The notes: generated from the letters alone by a model not told the origin. A stretch of 64,000 bases of DNA from Nostoc sp. S4 (GCA_029379225.1 JAQYWR010000021.1:1-64000); one strand, 5' to 3'. Positions 46,114-56,209 are shown, counted from the stretch's first letter. Program-made: numbers and translations.

Positions 46114-46632
46114 TCAGGAGGGGTCTGAATCCCCTTCTAAATAAAAACCTCCTGCCTTCTGCCTTTTGCCTCCTGCCTCCTTCAACAAATTAATATCTAG
46201 AATTTTTTCAGCATCTAAAACTAGCACAAATCCATCTGGGAGAGGATAAGCTCCTGCTAGCATCGAAAGCATTTTACCTTTTAAAGTTGCGGGTAGGGGT
46301 TGAAACGTGTTCTTTGGGAACTCTAAGACATCACCAACATTATCCACGAGCAGACTGACTACTTCATCATCAGAGCGGACAATGATATTAAATCCCTGTG
46401 GCTGCTCTACAAGTTTTATATTTGATTGTGTCTGCGGCTGGCCGATCTCTAAGCGGCGTTGCAAATCGATTACAGTAATAATTTGTCCGCGTAAATTAAT
46501 CAAGCCGCAGATATCTGGTGGAGCTAAAGGTATACGAGTTATTGCTTGGGGGCGAATCACTTCTTGAACCTGTAGCACATTAATACCAAAATAAACTCCT
46601 TTAAGAAAAAATGTGCAAAGTTGTTCAGCCAT
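46114..46632 (-). CDS. cheW: CheW adaptor
   Basis: CheW couples the receptor to CheA. The 172-residue protein has the CheW/SH3-like fold: FFLKGVYFGINVLQVQEVIR, PPDICGLINLRGQIITVIDL with the conserved Arg-Gly, and MLSMLAGAYPLPDGFVLVLDAEKIL. Its start overlaps the cheA stop by 8 bases (ATGGCTGA), so the two are coupled. The last ~20 residues (KEAGGKRQKAGGFYLEGDS) are translated from a CCTGCCT-type repeat and are not part of the CheW fold, which suggests that the repeat inserted near the original end of the gene. Confidence 0.93.
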   Translation of the reverse strand: MAEQLCTFFLKGVYFGINVLQVQEVIRPQAITRIPLAPPDICGLINLRGQIITVIDLQRRLEIGQPQTQSNIKLVEQPQGFNIIVRSDDEVVSLLVDNVGDVLEFPKNTFQPLPATLKGKMLSMLAGAYPLPDGFVLVLDAEKILDINLLKEAGGKRQKAGGFYLEGDSDPS

Positions 46633-48820
46633 TAGTTATTAATTGCAGCAAATGAGGATTAGCAATCCGAATTACAGTTTCAATATCAAGGATTTCTGTA
46701 ATTTGACCCTGAAATACAGCGCACAAAAGTACACCCGGTCTATTAGAGACACCTGTAATTGTCACTGGTTCTTCTACAATGTCAACAATCCGCTCAACCA
46801 CTAGTCCAACAGTGAGTTCTGAGGAGGGGGAGACAATCACTACCTGGAGGGTCTGTGCCACACTTGCCTGAATCAGATCCTCAAGATGATTGTGATGATT
46901 ATCGGAAAATACTTTGTAGAGGTCAATTAGTGGCAAAATTTGACCGTAAGACTGCACGACATACTGATTACCCACTTTTTCTACCGCAGAACAAAGAATC
47001 TCTTGGAGCCGAAAAGCAATCGTCAGGGGAATACCCATGCGAGCGCCTTGGGGTCCCTCGAATAATAATATTGTTTGACGAGCGATAACTTGGTCTTGGC
47101 CTTTTGTAGCGTTTTCAAGTAATAACTGCTGCTTTTTGGCGGTTACACCAGATCGGTTTGCCAGACCAACAACATCAATAATTAATGTAACTGTGCCATC
47201 CCCTAAAATAGTGGCTCCGGCAAATAAAGATAGCGCCTTTAACTGTTTTCCCAAAGGTTTAACCATAATGTCTTGGATGTCTTCAATTGTGTCTACAACC
47301 AAGCCAAATTGATAGTTATCGACTTGCAAAATTACCAGACTGAGCATTTCTAAGTTGGTAAAACTATTAGAAATTTGCAATACTCGATCGAAATAAACCA
47401 ATGGCACCAAAGTCTCACGCAAGCGGTACACAGGTACATCGTAAAACATCTCAATCCGCTCGATTGCTTCTGCTTCTAGGCGTACTAGCTCTTGGATACT
47501 TGCTTGGGGAATAGCATAGCGATCGCCGCCACTGGTGACAATTAATGCCGGAATAATCGCTAAGGTCAGGGGAATCTTAATTTTAAATGTCGTTCCTTGT
47601 CCTTGCTGGCTATCAATTTCAATCGTGCCGTTAATTTTGTCAATATTGCTTTTGACAACATCCATCCCGACTCCACGCCCGGAAAGCTTTGTCACCTGTG
47701 CTGAAGAAGAAAAGCCGGGTAAGAAAATTAAGTTTATCGCTTCTGACTCACTCATGGACGCGGCTTGTAGGGCGCTCACTAAACCAAGTTGCTGCGCTCG
47801 TCCTTTAAGTTTTTCGACATCGATTCCCCGTCCATCATCGCCAATTTCTATATTGACTTTGCCGCTCTGGTGAAAAGCTTTGAGAAATAACCGTCCGACA
47901 GCTGGCTTTCCACAAGCTGTCCGCTCGGCTGGTAACTCAATACCATGAGCTATACAGTTGCGTACTAAATGAGTCAAGGGATCTTTAATAGCTTCAATAA
48001 TACTTTTATCTAGTTCGGTATCTACTCCCTCCATATCAAGCTTCACTTGTTTACCGCAAGCGATCGCCAAATCCCGCGTCACGCGAGGGAACTTTTGCCA
48101 AATCGTATTAATTGATTGCAACCGAGTTTTTACAATCTCTTCCTGCAACTGGGATGTCAACAGACTCAGGTGTTGGCAAGTGGCAATAAAGCTACTATCC
48201 TTAAACTTTGTACTCAAGGCGATCGCCTGATTACGGGTTAAAACGAGTTCGCCCACCAGATTCATCACCCGATCTAGGAGGTTAACGTTGACTCGGATAA
48301 AAGCAGATTCCGATGCTGTCAGGGTTGAGACTTCCGGGAATTCGCGATCGAAATCGACCTCACTATTTGTAGTATCTAGATTCGGTTGTGAGGCTTGCGT
48401 ATTCACCGCAGATGCGAGCGTTGGCTGCTCGGCTGACTGTAATTGAGTTAAAGTTTTAATCAGCGCTGAATAATCGCGATCGCCCTCATACTTAGTCGCT
48501 TGAATTTGGGACAGAATCTCTCGAATGCTGTCAAGTATTTGTAGTAGCGCGTTAATGATGCCGGGGGTAATTGCTAGCTGCCCAGTGCGTAAAGATGAGA
48601 GCAAATTCTCCCCTACATGAGCAAGTGATTCTAATTTAGGAAATGCTAAAAAGCCGCAGTTTCCTTTAATTGTATGGAGTGAGCGATAAATCCGAACTAA
48701 TGCCTCTTTTTGTGCTGATACTTTTTCTAGTTCGAGAATATCTTGTTCAATTTGATTCAGATTTTCATAGCTTTCAATCAAGAATGCTTCTATATCATCA
48801 TTAATTTCAGTTAACTCCAT
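46625..48820 (-). CDS. cheA: CheA histidine kinase
   Basis: The 731-residue kinase has an HPt domain (~1-105) with phospho-His49 in RSLHTIKGNCGFLAF. A short linker without an obvious CheY-binding P2 follows, then a dimerisation helix (RVMNLVGELVLTRNQAI, ~185-230) and an ATPase domain (LTHLVRNCIAHGIE as N box, IGDDGRGID as G1, SGRGVGMDVVKSNI as G2, QQGQGTTFKIKIPLTLAI). It has two CheW-like domains (~420-555 and ~580-725) rather than one. It is first in the cluster and is predicted to phosphorylate CheB and the plus-strand receiver. No fused receiver is present. Confidence 0.94.
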   Translation of the reverse strand: MELTEINDDIEAFLIESYENLNQIEQDILELEKVSAQKEALVRIYRSLHTIKGNCGFLAFPKLESLAHVGENLLSSLRTGQLAITPGIINALLQILDSIREILSQIQATKYEGDRDYSALIKTLTQLQSAEQPTLASAVNTQASQPNLDTTNSEVDFDREFPEVSTLTASESAFIRVNVNLLDRVMNLVGELVLTRNQAIALSTKFKDSSFIATCQHLSLLTSQLQEEIVKTRLQSINTIWQKFPRVTRDLAIACGKQVKLDMEGVDTELDKSIIEAIKDPLTHLVRNCIAHGIELPAERTACGKPAVGRLFLKAFHQSGKVNIEIGDDGRGIDVEKLKGRAQQLGLVSALQAASMSESEAINLIFLPGFSSSAQVTKLSGRGVGMDVVKSNIDKINGTIEIDSQQGQGTTFKIKIPLTLAIIPALIVTSGGDRYAIPQASIQELVRLEAEAIERIEMFYDVPVYRLRETLVPLVYFDRVLQISNSFTNLEMLSLVILQVDNYQFGLVVDTIEDIQDIMVKPLGKQLKALSLFAGATILGDGTVTLIIDVVGLANRSGVTAKKQQLLLENATKGQDQVIARQTILLFEGPQGARMGIPLTIAFRLQEILCSAVEKVGNQYVVQSYGQILPLIDLYKVFSDNHHNHLEDLIQASVAQTLQVVIVSPSSELTVGLVVERIVDIVEEPVTITGVSNRPGVLLCAVFQGQITEILDIETVIRIANPHLLQLITNG

Positions 48821-48958
48821 TGCCTTATCAGTTAAAATTTATATCTTTTATCTTCATGCTAATTTATTTTTTTCATCTTAACAATTTACTAATTTTAGAT
48901 AATATTTAGATTTTGGATGCTAAAAATATAATGTTATTGTAATGCTAAAATAATCAAT

Positions 48959-49197
48959 ATGCAATGTCTTCCTTCCTATTCAACTCCAACTTTCAAGAAT
49001 GGTTTTACTGAATGCAAACAGTGTTACAAATGTAAACAAGGCGATGTTAGTTCCTCAAATATTATTGACTTTGATGCTACTCAATCAATGTCAAGTAATT
49101 ATGTCTCAAGATGTATGTAAAAGGTATGAGTTTGGTAGAAATCGAGGGAGCAACAGATACACTACACCACAATTTGAAATTGGCTTGGTCAAACTAG
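48959..49197 (+). pseudogene. IS1-like transposase N-terminal fragment, frameshifted
   Basis: One frame reads MQCLPSYSTPTFKNGFTECK then QCYKCKQG, an InsA-type zinc ribbon in which one Cys pair is damaged, and ends at 49120. A second frame continues MYVKGMSLVEIEGATDTLHHN to a stop at 49195-49197 and resembles the following helix-turn-helix of these transposases (MYVxGMGFRxIERxTGVHHxT). The order and spacing fit a degraded transposase start. The catalytic part is gone. It lies between cheA and the divergent receiver gene. Confidence 0.7.
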
Positions 49198-49457
49198 GAG
49201 TGATTTAGATGAAGTTTCAAATACTTCAAGATTTTTAGTTATACTATATACATTTACTTTTCAGTAGAGGAATTATTATTAAATATTTTTAAATAAATCG
49301 AGTAGTATTTAAATTATTTTAGGATAAAAATATTATTTGATTAAATACAGTAGTTTGTAACTAAATAAGGTACAAAGACAAGGATTCACAAATTAGATTA
49401 TTCCTCTCCCTCCAGCATAGCTGCCGACGCTCGCGGACACGGCTTAGCTGCGCTATC

Positions 49458-49514
49458 CTGCCTCCTGCCTCAAAACCAGTGACTTTGTACCTCATGCAAA
49501 AGAAAACTGCTGTA
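49458..49514. repeat. dispersed ~57-bp repeat, copy 2
   Basis: This is the same sequence as at 1-57 with a few changes. It is preceded by GC-rich palindromic repeats (GCTGCCGACGCTCGCGG) near 49421. The rest of 48821-49570, apart from the transposase fragment, is AT-rich promoter DNA for the divergent che operons. Confidence 0.7.
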
Positions 49515-49570
49515 TATCATTTAACTGACATCAATCAACAATTATTGAGCTAAAACATTAAAGGATACAG

Positions 49571-49939
49571 ATGACAGCATTGGTTTTGATTATTGATGAT
49601 GCAGCCTTTTCTCGCAGAATGATCCGAAAATTTCTGCAAGTAGATGGTTACGAGTTTTTAGAAGCAACTAATGGGCGTGAGGGATTAGAATTAGTTCAGA
49701 AGCACAAACCCAATTGTGTATTAGTCGATTTACTCATGCCAGAGATGAATGGGTTTGAATTTCTCCAAGCTCTACAAAATAAAGAATTAAAAATTCCCAC
49801 GATTATCATCTCAGCCGATATCCAAGAAGGGGCACGCAATCAAAGTTATAGTCTGGGGGCAGCTAACTTTATTAATAAACCACCAAAAGAAAATGAGTTG
49901 CGAACAGCAGTCCAGCAAGTTGTTAATACTAAGGAATAA
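49571..49939 (+). CDS. CheY-like single-domain response regulator
   Basis: The 122-residue receiver shows all conserved positions: LIIDDAAFSRRM (acidic pair), Asp in CVLVDLLMPEMNGF, Ser/Thr in TIIISADI and Lys in FINKPPKENEL. It is the likely phosphate acceptor from the CheA encoded on the opposite strand and the only local receiver that looks fully competent as a diffusible CheY. It is followed 6 bp later by the CheC-type phosphatase gene, as expected for a CheY/CheC pair. Confidence 0.92.
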   Translation: MTALVLIIDDAAFSRRMIRKFLQVDGYEFLEATNGREGLELVQKHKPNCVLVDLLMPEMNGFEFLQALQNKELKIPTIIISADIQEGARNQSYSLGAANFINKPPKENELRTAVQQVVNTKE

Positions 49940-49945
49940 GTTTCG

Positions 49946-50551
49946 ATGAATGTAACAACAGAACAACTGGATGCATTGCAAGAGTTGATTAATATTGGAG
50001 TTGGTCGAGCAGCAAGTTTACTAAATGAGATGATAGACTCTCATATCGGTCTAAAAATTCCATTTGTGAAAGTATTAACTGCCACTGAAGCTTATCAGGA
50101 ATTAGCTACACGATTCCATGATGACAGCTTGGCATCTGTAAGACTAGGATTTACAGGTTCTTTTTCTGGTGGTGCTGGTTTGATTTTTCCTACTGAGAGT
50201 GCATCAACGCTAGTTGCAGTGCTTACAGGTGAAGAACCAGGATCGGCCGATCTAGATGCGGTGAAAATTGGCACTCTGAGCGAGATTGGTAACATTGTGA
50301 TCAATGGGGTAATGGGTTCGCTCAGTAATGTACTCAAGCAGCATCTTAACTATACAATACCTGTTTATTTAGAAGATACAATTGAAAACTTGTTATTATC
50401 TACATATGAAAGCGATTCTAAAATCTTGCTGGCACAAGCTCGATTTATAATTGAACAATTAGAAATTATTGGGGATATTATTTTAATATTTCATGTCGGC
50501 ACCTTTGATGCGTTAATCGATGCAATTGATGAGGAAATGGCAGTAATGTAA
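49946..50551 (+). CDS. cheC: CheC-type CheY-P phosphatase
   Basis: The 201-residue protein of the CheC/CheX/FliY family has two phosphatase-helix motifs: ELINIGVGRAASLLNEMI with E-x2-N near residue 13, and LSEIGNIVINGVMGSLSNVL with E-x2-N near residue 113, each ended by a conserved Pro (KIP, TIP). Both sites look intact. It would dephosphorylate the receiver encoded just upstream, with which it overlaps in operon structure (6-bp gap). There is no CheD gene in the window. Confidence 0.88.
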   Translation: MNVTTEQLDALQELINIGVGRAASLLNEMIDSHIGLKIPFVKVLTATEAYQELATRFHDDSLASVRLGFTGSFSGGAGLIFPTESASTLVAVLTGEEPGSADLDAVKIGTLSEIGNIVINGVMGSLSNVLKQHLNYTIPVYLEDTIENLLLSTYESDSKILLAQARFIIEQLEIIGDIILIFHVGTFDALIDAIDEEMAVM

Positions 50552-50605
50552 TAAATATATTATAAATGGACTGAATAAAAATATTGAAAAAATCTGTTCC
50601 AACTA

Positions 50606-52222
50606 ATGAATATTATAGAACAAGCTAATGAACAATTTAAACTTTTAGATAAAATTCCTATAGGAGCTTTTGTTATCCAGTCAGATTACAGTGTCATATT
50701 TTGGAACTGCTGTTTAGAGGAATGGACAAAAATTTTTAGGAGTAAAATTTTAGGAAATTCTATTTACGAATATTTTCCTCATCTGAATCACCCTCGTTAT
50801 ACTAGTCGTTTAGATCAAGTTTTTCAAGGTGGACCACCGGCAATCTTTTCTTCTCAATTGCATCAATATGTTATTCCTGTGGCTCTATCTCCAAACAAAT
50901 ATCGCATTCAGCACACAACTGTAACTGCTGTGTCTGGATTGGACGAAAATAAGTTTTATGCTCTTTTCTCAATTGAAGATTTCACAGATTTAACTTTTCG
51001 AGTCCAAGAATATAAAAACTTACGAGACCAAGCATTAGCAATAGCCCAAGAGCGGCAAAAAGCGCAACAAGCAGCTGAGGTAGCAAACCGGATCAAAGAT
51101 GAATTTCTGGCAATTGTTTCTCACGAACTTCGTTCTCCTCTTAATCCAATTTTGGGTTGGGCAAAGCTACTGAAAAACCGCTCATTAAACGAAGCTACTA
51201 CTGCGCGTGCCATTGACACAATCGAGCGAAATGCTGTACTACAGGCTCAGTTGATTGAAGACCTATTGGATATCTCGCGCATTCTCCGAGGCAAACTAGC
51301 ACTTAATTTAGAAACCGTTAATCTTGCTTTTACTATTGAAGCTGCGTTAGAGACAGTGCAATTGGCAGCAGAAGCAAAGTCTATTCAAATAAATCTTCAT
51401 TTAGATCTAGGAATTGGACAAGTTAGAGGTGATAGTAGTCGTCTTCAACAAGTTGTTTGGAATTTACTCTCTAACGCCATTAAATTCACACCATCCGGTG
51501 GACAAGTTGAAGTTTACTTAGAGCAAATAGATTCTCAGATACAACTGAGAGTCTGCGATACAGGTAAAGGTATTAATCCTGATTTTCTGCCACACGTATT
51601 CGAGTATTTCCGTCAGGCAGATAGTAGTACAAGCCGAAGTTCAGGTGGATTAGGACTTGGTTTGGCGATTGTGCGTCAACTTGTGGAGTTACATGGGGGT
51701 AGAGTTTGGGCACAAAGCCCAGGTGAAGGGCAAGGCGCCACTTTTACAGTTTCTCTACCAGTGATGCAGCAGAGTATGGAATTAAAAATGGAAGATCGGA
51801 GCATAGCTGACGATTCCTATCCATTGGGTATGCTTTATGCTCCACTACAAGGGGTACGCTTGTTAGTTGTAGATGATGATGCTGATACGCGGGAGTTTCT
51901 TACTTTTTTATTAGAAGAGCAAGGAGCGATCGTCACCAGTGCGGCATCCGCAGGCGAAGCACTCTCTTTAATAGTACAGTCAAAACCAGATCTGCTGTTG
52001 AGCGATCTGGGTATGCCAAAAGTTGACGGCTACACTTTAATTAAAAAATTGCGATCGCTGCCTGCTCATCAAGGCGGACAGATTCCAGCGATCGCCCTAA
52101 CTGCTTACGCCGCAGAAACTACCCAAAAACAGGTTTTAACAGCTGGATTTCAACTCCATATCACTAAACCAGTTGACCCGGCAAAACTAGTGGCTGCAAT
52201 TGCAGCACTTGTTCAGACTTGA
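50606..52222 (+). CDS. PAS hybrid histidine kinase with C-terminal receiver
   Basis: This 538-residue soluble kinase has a PAS domain (~8-125), a short coiled coil, and HisKA with the phospho-His in LAIVSHELRSPLNPILGW (~175). The ATPase domain carries SNAIKFTPSGG (N box), DTGKGI (G1), SGGLGLGLAIV (G2). The C-terminal receiver (~415-535) has the acidic pair in VVDDDAD, Asp in LLLSDLGMPKVDG and Lys in HITKPVD. No membrane segment is visible. It follows cheC by 54 bp and is probably co-transcribed, so it could modulate the chemosensory output. Confidence 0.92.
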   Translation: MNIIEQANEQFKLLDKIPIGAFVIQSDYSVIFWNCCLEEWTKIFRSKILGNSIYEYFPHLNHPRYTSRLDQVFQGGPPAIFSSQLHQYVIPVALSPNKYRIQHTTVTAVSGLDENKFYALFSIEDFTDLTFRVQEYKNLRDQALAIAQERQKAQQAAEVANRIKDEFLAIVSHELRSPLNPILGWAKLLKNRSLNEATTARAIDTIERNAVLQAQLIEDLLDISRILRGKLALNLETVNLAFTIEAALETVQLAAEAKSIQINLHLDLGIGQVRGDSSRLQQVVWNLLSNAIKFTPSGGQVEVYLEQIDSQIQLRVCDTGKGINPDFLPHVFEYFRQADSSTSRSSGGLGLGLAIVRQLVELHGGRVWAQSPGEGQGATFTVSLPVMQQSMELKMEDRSIADDSYPLGMLYAPLQGVRLLVVDDDADTREFLTFLLEEQGAIVTSAASAGEALSLIVQSKPDLLLSDLGMPKVDGYTLIKKLRSLPAHQGGQIPAIALTAYAAETTQKQVLTAGFQLHITKPVDPAKLVAAIAALVQT

Positions 52223-52533
52223 CTTGTTAACGTAATTCCAACAAATAAATTATCCTGTTTGAAGTTGATGACTGATGAGTAATGACTCTGAACAGTGAGA
52301 TATTTTTTATTTATTGCCGTAGTTATAGAGGTTAGGACATAATAACAAGCGTGAATGCCAGGAAGCAGTAATATTTTTACCTCCTGCTATGTCAATCCTT
52401 TAGAAAATTATTGTTAATAAAAAAACGGAGCAACTCTGGAAAATACCAGAATCACCCCGAATTTTTTAACTTTGAGTAAGGAATTGTTCTTAAGTTCTAA
52501 CTCCTAACTTCTAATTCCTAACTTGTGATTTAA
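52223..52533. other. convergent intergenic region
   Basis: This 311-bp gap lies between the hybrid kinase and ftsH, which converge here. TCTGG/CCAGA around AAAATA (~52436-52451) makes a short 5-bp stem, and TTTTTT follows at ~52463. The stem is weak for a terminator. There is no gene. Confidence 0.4.
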
Positions 52534-54375
52534 TTAAGCAAACGCAGCAGTTTTCACATCATTATTTGCGAGAATTTCTTGTAATTCTTCAGCATCTACT
52601 GTTTCTTTATCAACCAGCATTTGCGCTAATTGATCTAAAATTTTGCGGTTGCCTACTAATACTTCTTTAGCGCGGGTATAAGCTACATCCACAAGTTTGC
52701 GGACTTCTTCATCAATGGCAGCAGCGGTTTCTTCAGAAAAATCACGCTCTGACATGATATCTCGTCCCAGGAACATGTTACCTTGTTGACGACCGAGGGC
52801 AACTGGGCCAAGTTTATCGCTCATGCCAAATCGGGTAATCATTTGACGAGCAACACGGGCTACTTGTTGCAAGTCGTTGGAAGCACCAGTGGTAACTTCT
52901 TCTTCACCAAAGATTAATTCTTCAGCGAGGCGACCACCCAAAGCTACAGCCATCTGATTTTCCAGATAAGCGCGGCTGTACAAACCAGTGTCCATGCGGT
53001 CTTCACTGGGGGTAAACCAAGTTAAACCACCCGCACGACCACGAGGAATGATGCTAATCTTTTGTACAGGGTCATAGTCGGGCATTAAAGCACCAACTAA
53101 GGCGTGACCAGCTTCGTGATATGCTACTAAGGTTTTACGCTTTTCGCTCATTACCCGGTCTTTCTTCTCTGGGCCAGCTAATACACGATCGATCGCATCG
53201 TTGATTTCATCCATCGAAATTTCTGTTAAATTCCGCCGTGCTGCTAAAATTGCGGCTTCATTCAACAAGTTGGATAAATCTGCACCGGTAAATCCAGGGG
53301 TACGACGGGCGATTTTATCTAAGTCCACATCTTTAGCCAAGGTTTTACCACGGGCATGTACCTTGAGGATTTCGCTGCGTCCAGAATAGTCGGGACGGTC
53401 TACTACCACTTGACGGTCAAAGCGACCCGGACGCAATAGTGCTGCATCTAGAACGTCGGGACGGTTAGTAGCAGCGATAATGATGATACCAGTGTTACCT
53501 TCAAAGCCGTCCATTTCTGTGAGCAGCTGGTTGAGGGTTTGTTCGCGTTCATCGTTACCACCGCCTAAACCTGCACCCCGTTGACGACCTACGGCGTCAA
53601 TTTCATCGATGAAGACAATACAAGGAGCATTAGATTTGGCCTGTTCAAATAAGTCGCGGACGCGGGATGCACCGACACCCACGAACATTTCCACGAATTC
53701 CGAACCGGAGATTGAGAAGAAAGGTACACCCGCTTCACCAGCTACGGCACGAGCTAGGAGGGTTTTACCTGTACCAGGAGGGCCAACTAACAGTACACCT
53801 TTAGGAATTTTTGCACCAACAGCGGTAAAGCGATCGGCGTTTTTCAGAAAGTCTACGACTTCGTTTAATTCCAACTTGGCTTGGTCAATCCCAGCCACAT
53901 CACCAAATGTCACCTGAGTTTGAGGTTCCATTTGTACTCTGGCTTTAGATTTGCCAAAGTTCATAGCTTGGCTGCCGGGGCCACTTTGAGCGCGACGTAG
54001 CAAGAAGAATAAGCCAACCAAAAGCAATACAGGAAAAAATAAGCTGCTGAGTGCCTTAAACCAAAATCCTTCATCGGTTTGGGGCAAAACAGAAATATCA
54101 ACGCCTTTTGATGTCAGAGTATTAATTAATTCTGGGTCGTTAACTAGGGTTACCACCCGTTTATTTTGGTCATATTTGGGTGTAACCAGTGCCCTAGAAC
54201 GGTCTGCACTCAGACTGACTTTTTCTACTCTGCCTTGTTCAACTTCTTGAATAAACTTACTGTATCGCCATGTTTCTGTGCTTTGGGGTTGTTTGTCAAA
54301 AAATGCTGTCCCCAGGGCAATGACAACAATAAACAGCAGCGCGTACAGCCCTGCGTTTCTCCATCTTTTATTCAC
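52534..54375 (-). CDS. ftsH: FtsH ATP-dependent zinc metalloprotease
   Basis: Membrane-bound AAA+ protease for thylakoid and plasma-membrane quality control. The 613-residue protein starts at a GTG (54375), with AGGAGG about 10 bp upstream, giving the conserved [18 protein letters not shown] helix. Another helix lies at ~110-127. Walker A is GPPGTGKT (~198-205), Walker [10 protein letters not shown], the second-region-of-homology [19 protein letters not shown] and the zinc site HEAGH (~420). The N-terminus looks most like the Synechocystis FtsH3 type, which works in photosystem II repair as a hetero-oligomer with FtsH2. That subtype is from memory. Confidence 0.95.
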   Translation of the reverse strand: MNKRWRNAGLYALLFIVVIALGTAFFDKQPQSTETWRYSKFIQEVEQGRVEKVSLSADRSRALVTPKYDQNKRVVTLVNDPELINTLTSKGVDISVLPQTDEGFWFKALSSLFFPVLLLVGLFFLLRRAQSGPGSQAMNFGKSKARVQMEPQTQVTFGDVAGIDQAKLELNEVVDFLKNADRFTAVGAKIPKGVLLVGPPGTGKTLLARAVAGEAGVPFFSISGSEFVEMFVGVGASRVRDLFEQAKSNAPCIVFIDEIDAVGRQRGAGLGGGNDEREQTLNQLLTEMDGFEGNTGIIIIAATNRPDVLDAALLRPGRFDRQVVVDRPDYSGRSEILKVHARGKTLAKDVDLDKIARRTPGFTGADLSNLLNEAAILAARRNLTEISMDEINDAIDRVLAGPEKKDRVMSEKRKTLVAYHEAGHALVGALMPDYDPVQKISIIPRGRAGGLTWFTPSEDRMDTGLYSRAYLENQMAVALGGRLAEELIFGEEEVTTGASNDLQQVARVARQMITRFGMSDKLGPVALGRQQGNMFLGRDIMSERDFSEETAAAIDEEVRKLVDVAYTRAKEVLVGNRKILDQLAQMLVDKETVDAEELQEILANNDVKTAAFA

Positions 54376-54492
54376 TAAGGTCTATCCTCCTGTATTTTTT
54401 GCGCCATCGCGTAGCGTCTGTGAGCGGAGAGGTCATTATTAAGAATTATGTTAACTTATTTTAAGATATAACAAAACGACATGACTGTGATG

Positions 54493-55287
54493 CTAAAAAA
54501 GCCCCCTTATTTGCTGAAAATTAGGATGGTGAGGATTATATTGTAGCGATCCTGTTGGTTGATAAACGGTATGAATGGGGATAATCTCTACCACACTATT
54601 AGTGTAGGCGATCGCTTCAAATCTTTCGACTAGCTGTTGACTCCAAGGTGCTTCCTGCATGGGCTGTTGCTGGTTTTGCAACCAGTTTACAAGTTGCGAT
54701 CGCAAAATTCCTGGCAAAATTCCGGCCTTGATTGGCGGCGTCCACCAACTACCATCACACCACCCCAAGAGATTACCTGTAGTAGTTTCTAACCAATTTC
54801 CCATAGCATCCACTAATATTGCTTCTTGAGCATCTGAGCTAGTTTTTGCTAACCAAGCACTTAGGTAATTTCCAGTTTTATGAGAAGGAAGAGAACGAAA
54901 AAATTCTGAATTAGCAACAGCGCATGTAACACCATTTTTTTGTTTTTCTGTCAAATCTGGGGGTAAGAATCTGCCAGTTATCCACTCTCGGCCATCAGCA
55001 AACAGAGTAATTCTGAGAACGGGAAACTGTGGGAGGAGAAGTTGGGCACCTTGGCGGACACGCTTCCAATCGGGTTGTTGCCAACCAAAAGATTGGATTG
55101 AGAAAAGTAGGCGAGCGCAATGTCCTTGCCAATTGGTTAAATTATTATCTAAGGAGTTCTCATAAACTCTTAGCGTTGTAAAAACAGTCGCTCCATAAAG
55201 TAAACCCGGATCGTTAATGTTTAATTCCAGAATTTGCGAGTGAATTAATTTACCGTTATACCAAAAAATGTCATTTTTATCACTCAT
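54493..55287 (-). CDS. class IV aminotransferase, PabC-like aminodeoxychorismate lyase
   Basis: The 264-residue PLP enzyme has the N-terminal LNINDPGLLYGATVFTTLRVYEN, the PLP Lys in SHKTGNYLSAWLAK, the Glu in NWLETTTGNLLGW and GILPGILRSQLVNWL. This fits 4-amino-4-deoxychorismate lyase (folate pathway) or a D-/branched-chain aminotransferase. The cyanobacterial homologue is usually annotated as PabC. It stands on the minus strand 117 bp upstream of ftsH, so it might share a promoter region but not an obvious operon. Confidence 0.85.
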   Translation of the reverse strand: MSDKNDIFWYNGKLIHSQILELNINDPGLLYGATVFTTLRVYENSLDNNLTNWQGHCARLLFSIQSFGWQQPDWKRVRQGAQLLLPQFPVLRITLFADGREWITGRFLPPDLTEKQKNGVTCAVANSEFFRSLPSHKTGNYLSAWLAKTSSDAQEAILVDAMGNWLETTTGNLLGWCDGSWWTPPIKAGILPGILRSQLVNWLQNQQQPMQEAPWSQQLVERFEAIAYTNSVVEIIPIHTVYQPTGSLQYNPHHPNFQQIRGLF

Positions 55288-55423
55288 CTTCTTTGTTGCT
55301 ACAACTCTATTGAAAACTGATGACTTGTAATGCTCATGTAGTTATCTTATTTATAAGTTATTAAGAGAATAGCAATTGATTAAAAGTTTCTTTCTCTTAT
55401 AAAAAGTCGCTATAAATAACAAT

Positions 55424-56209
55424 TTAATCTTTTGGAGGAAATGCAATTTTATAATTTCCTTCAGGAGTTTTAATTATTTTTCCCCCCAAAGCTTCGATTT
55501 CACCTATTGCACGTTTGCGAGTTTTTTCATCAACTTGATTATTTAATACCATTGCCCATGTAGCAATTTGAGCATATTTACTATTAGGATTTCGACTGAG
55601 AAATTCAGCAGTTCTTTGAGAACTAGCAGCTACAAACTGACTTTCTTCATCTGAAAAATTTCTTGCCCAATTTGCCGCTGTTACAAAAGACTTTTGAGCA
55701 GCTTGAGGATTGCCTAAAAATAATAATTCATCAGTTCCTTTATAACGCCAAATGTAATAAGATTTTTCTGGAACCCAAGGAGATAGCGATTTTAAGCCTT
55801 TTTCTGACAGTGCGATCGCCCGTTCTGGCATAGCAGCGTACAATGAAGTACTAATCGAAAGACCTTGATAGGCTGCTAAAAATCGGGGGTCACGTTCTAA
55901 AATTACTTCAAAATATTCTGGACTTAAACTATAACCTGTTATATCCCGGACTTCATCATCTCCGAAGTATTGTAAAAAACTCAGATATACCAAATCTGCA
56001 ACAAAATTATCATAACTAAAACTAGGCATTTTCTTAAGAAAATTGAGACGAATATTCTCTGCTTTAATACCTTTATTTAAAGTTTCTAAAGAGGCAGTTT
56101 GTTTATTAATTAACAGTTTTTGCAGCCGAGAAAGTTGAAGTAAGCTAACTCCTAAGATACATACACAAGCTACTAGAGATGTAGCAAAAGTTTGACGAAA
56201 TAACAACAT
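55424..56209 (-). CDS. membrane-anchored conserved hypothetical with helical repeats
   Basis: The 261-residue protein has one N-terminal hydrophobic helix (LVACVCILGVSLLQL), then a helical body that reads like degenerate TPR or SEL1 units (FEVILERDPRFLAAYQGLSI, AQKSFVTAANWARNFSDEE). It is a conserved cyanobacterial protein as far as I know, with no assigned function. The ATG at 56209 is the natural start. The 136-bp gap to the PabC-like gene contains no clear terminator. Confidence 0.65.
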   Translation of the reverse strand: MLLFRQTFATSLVACVCILGVSLLQLSRLQKLLINKQTASLETLNKGIKAENIRLNFLKKMPSFSYDNFVADLVYLSFLQYFGDDEVRDITGYSLSPEYFEVILERDPRFLAAYQGLSISTSLYAAMPERAIALSEKGLKSLSPWVPEKSYYIWRYKGTDELLFLGNPQAAQKSFVTAANWARNFSDEESQFVAASSQRTAEFLSRNPNSKYAQIATWAMVLNNQVDEKTRKRAIGEIEALGGKIIKTPEGNYKIAFPPKD

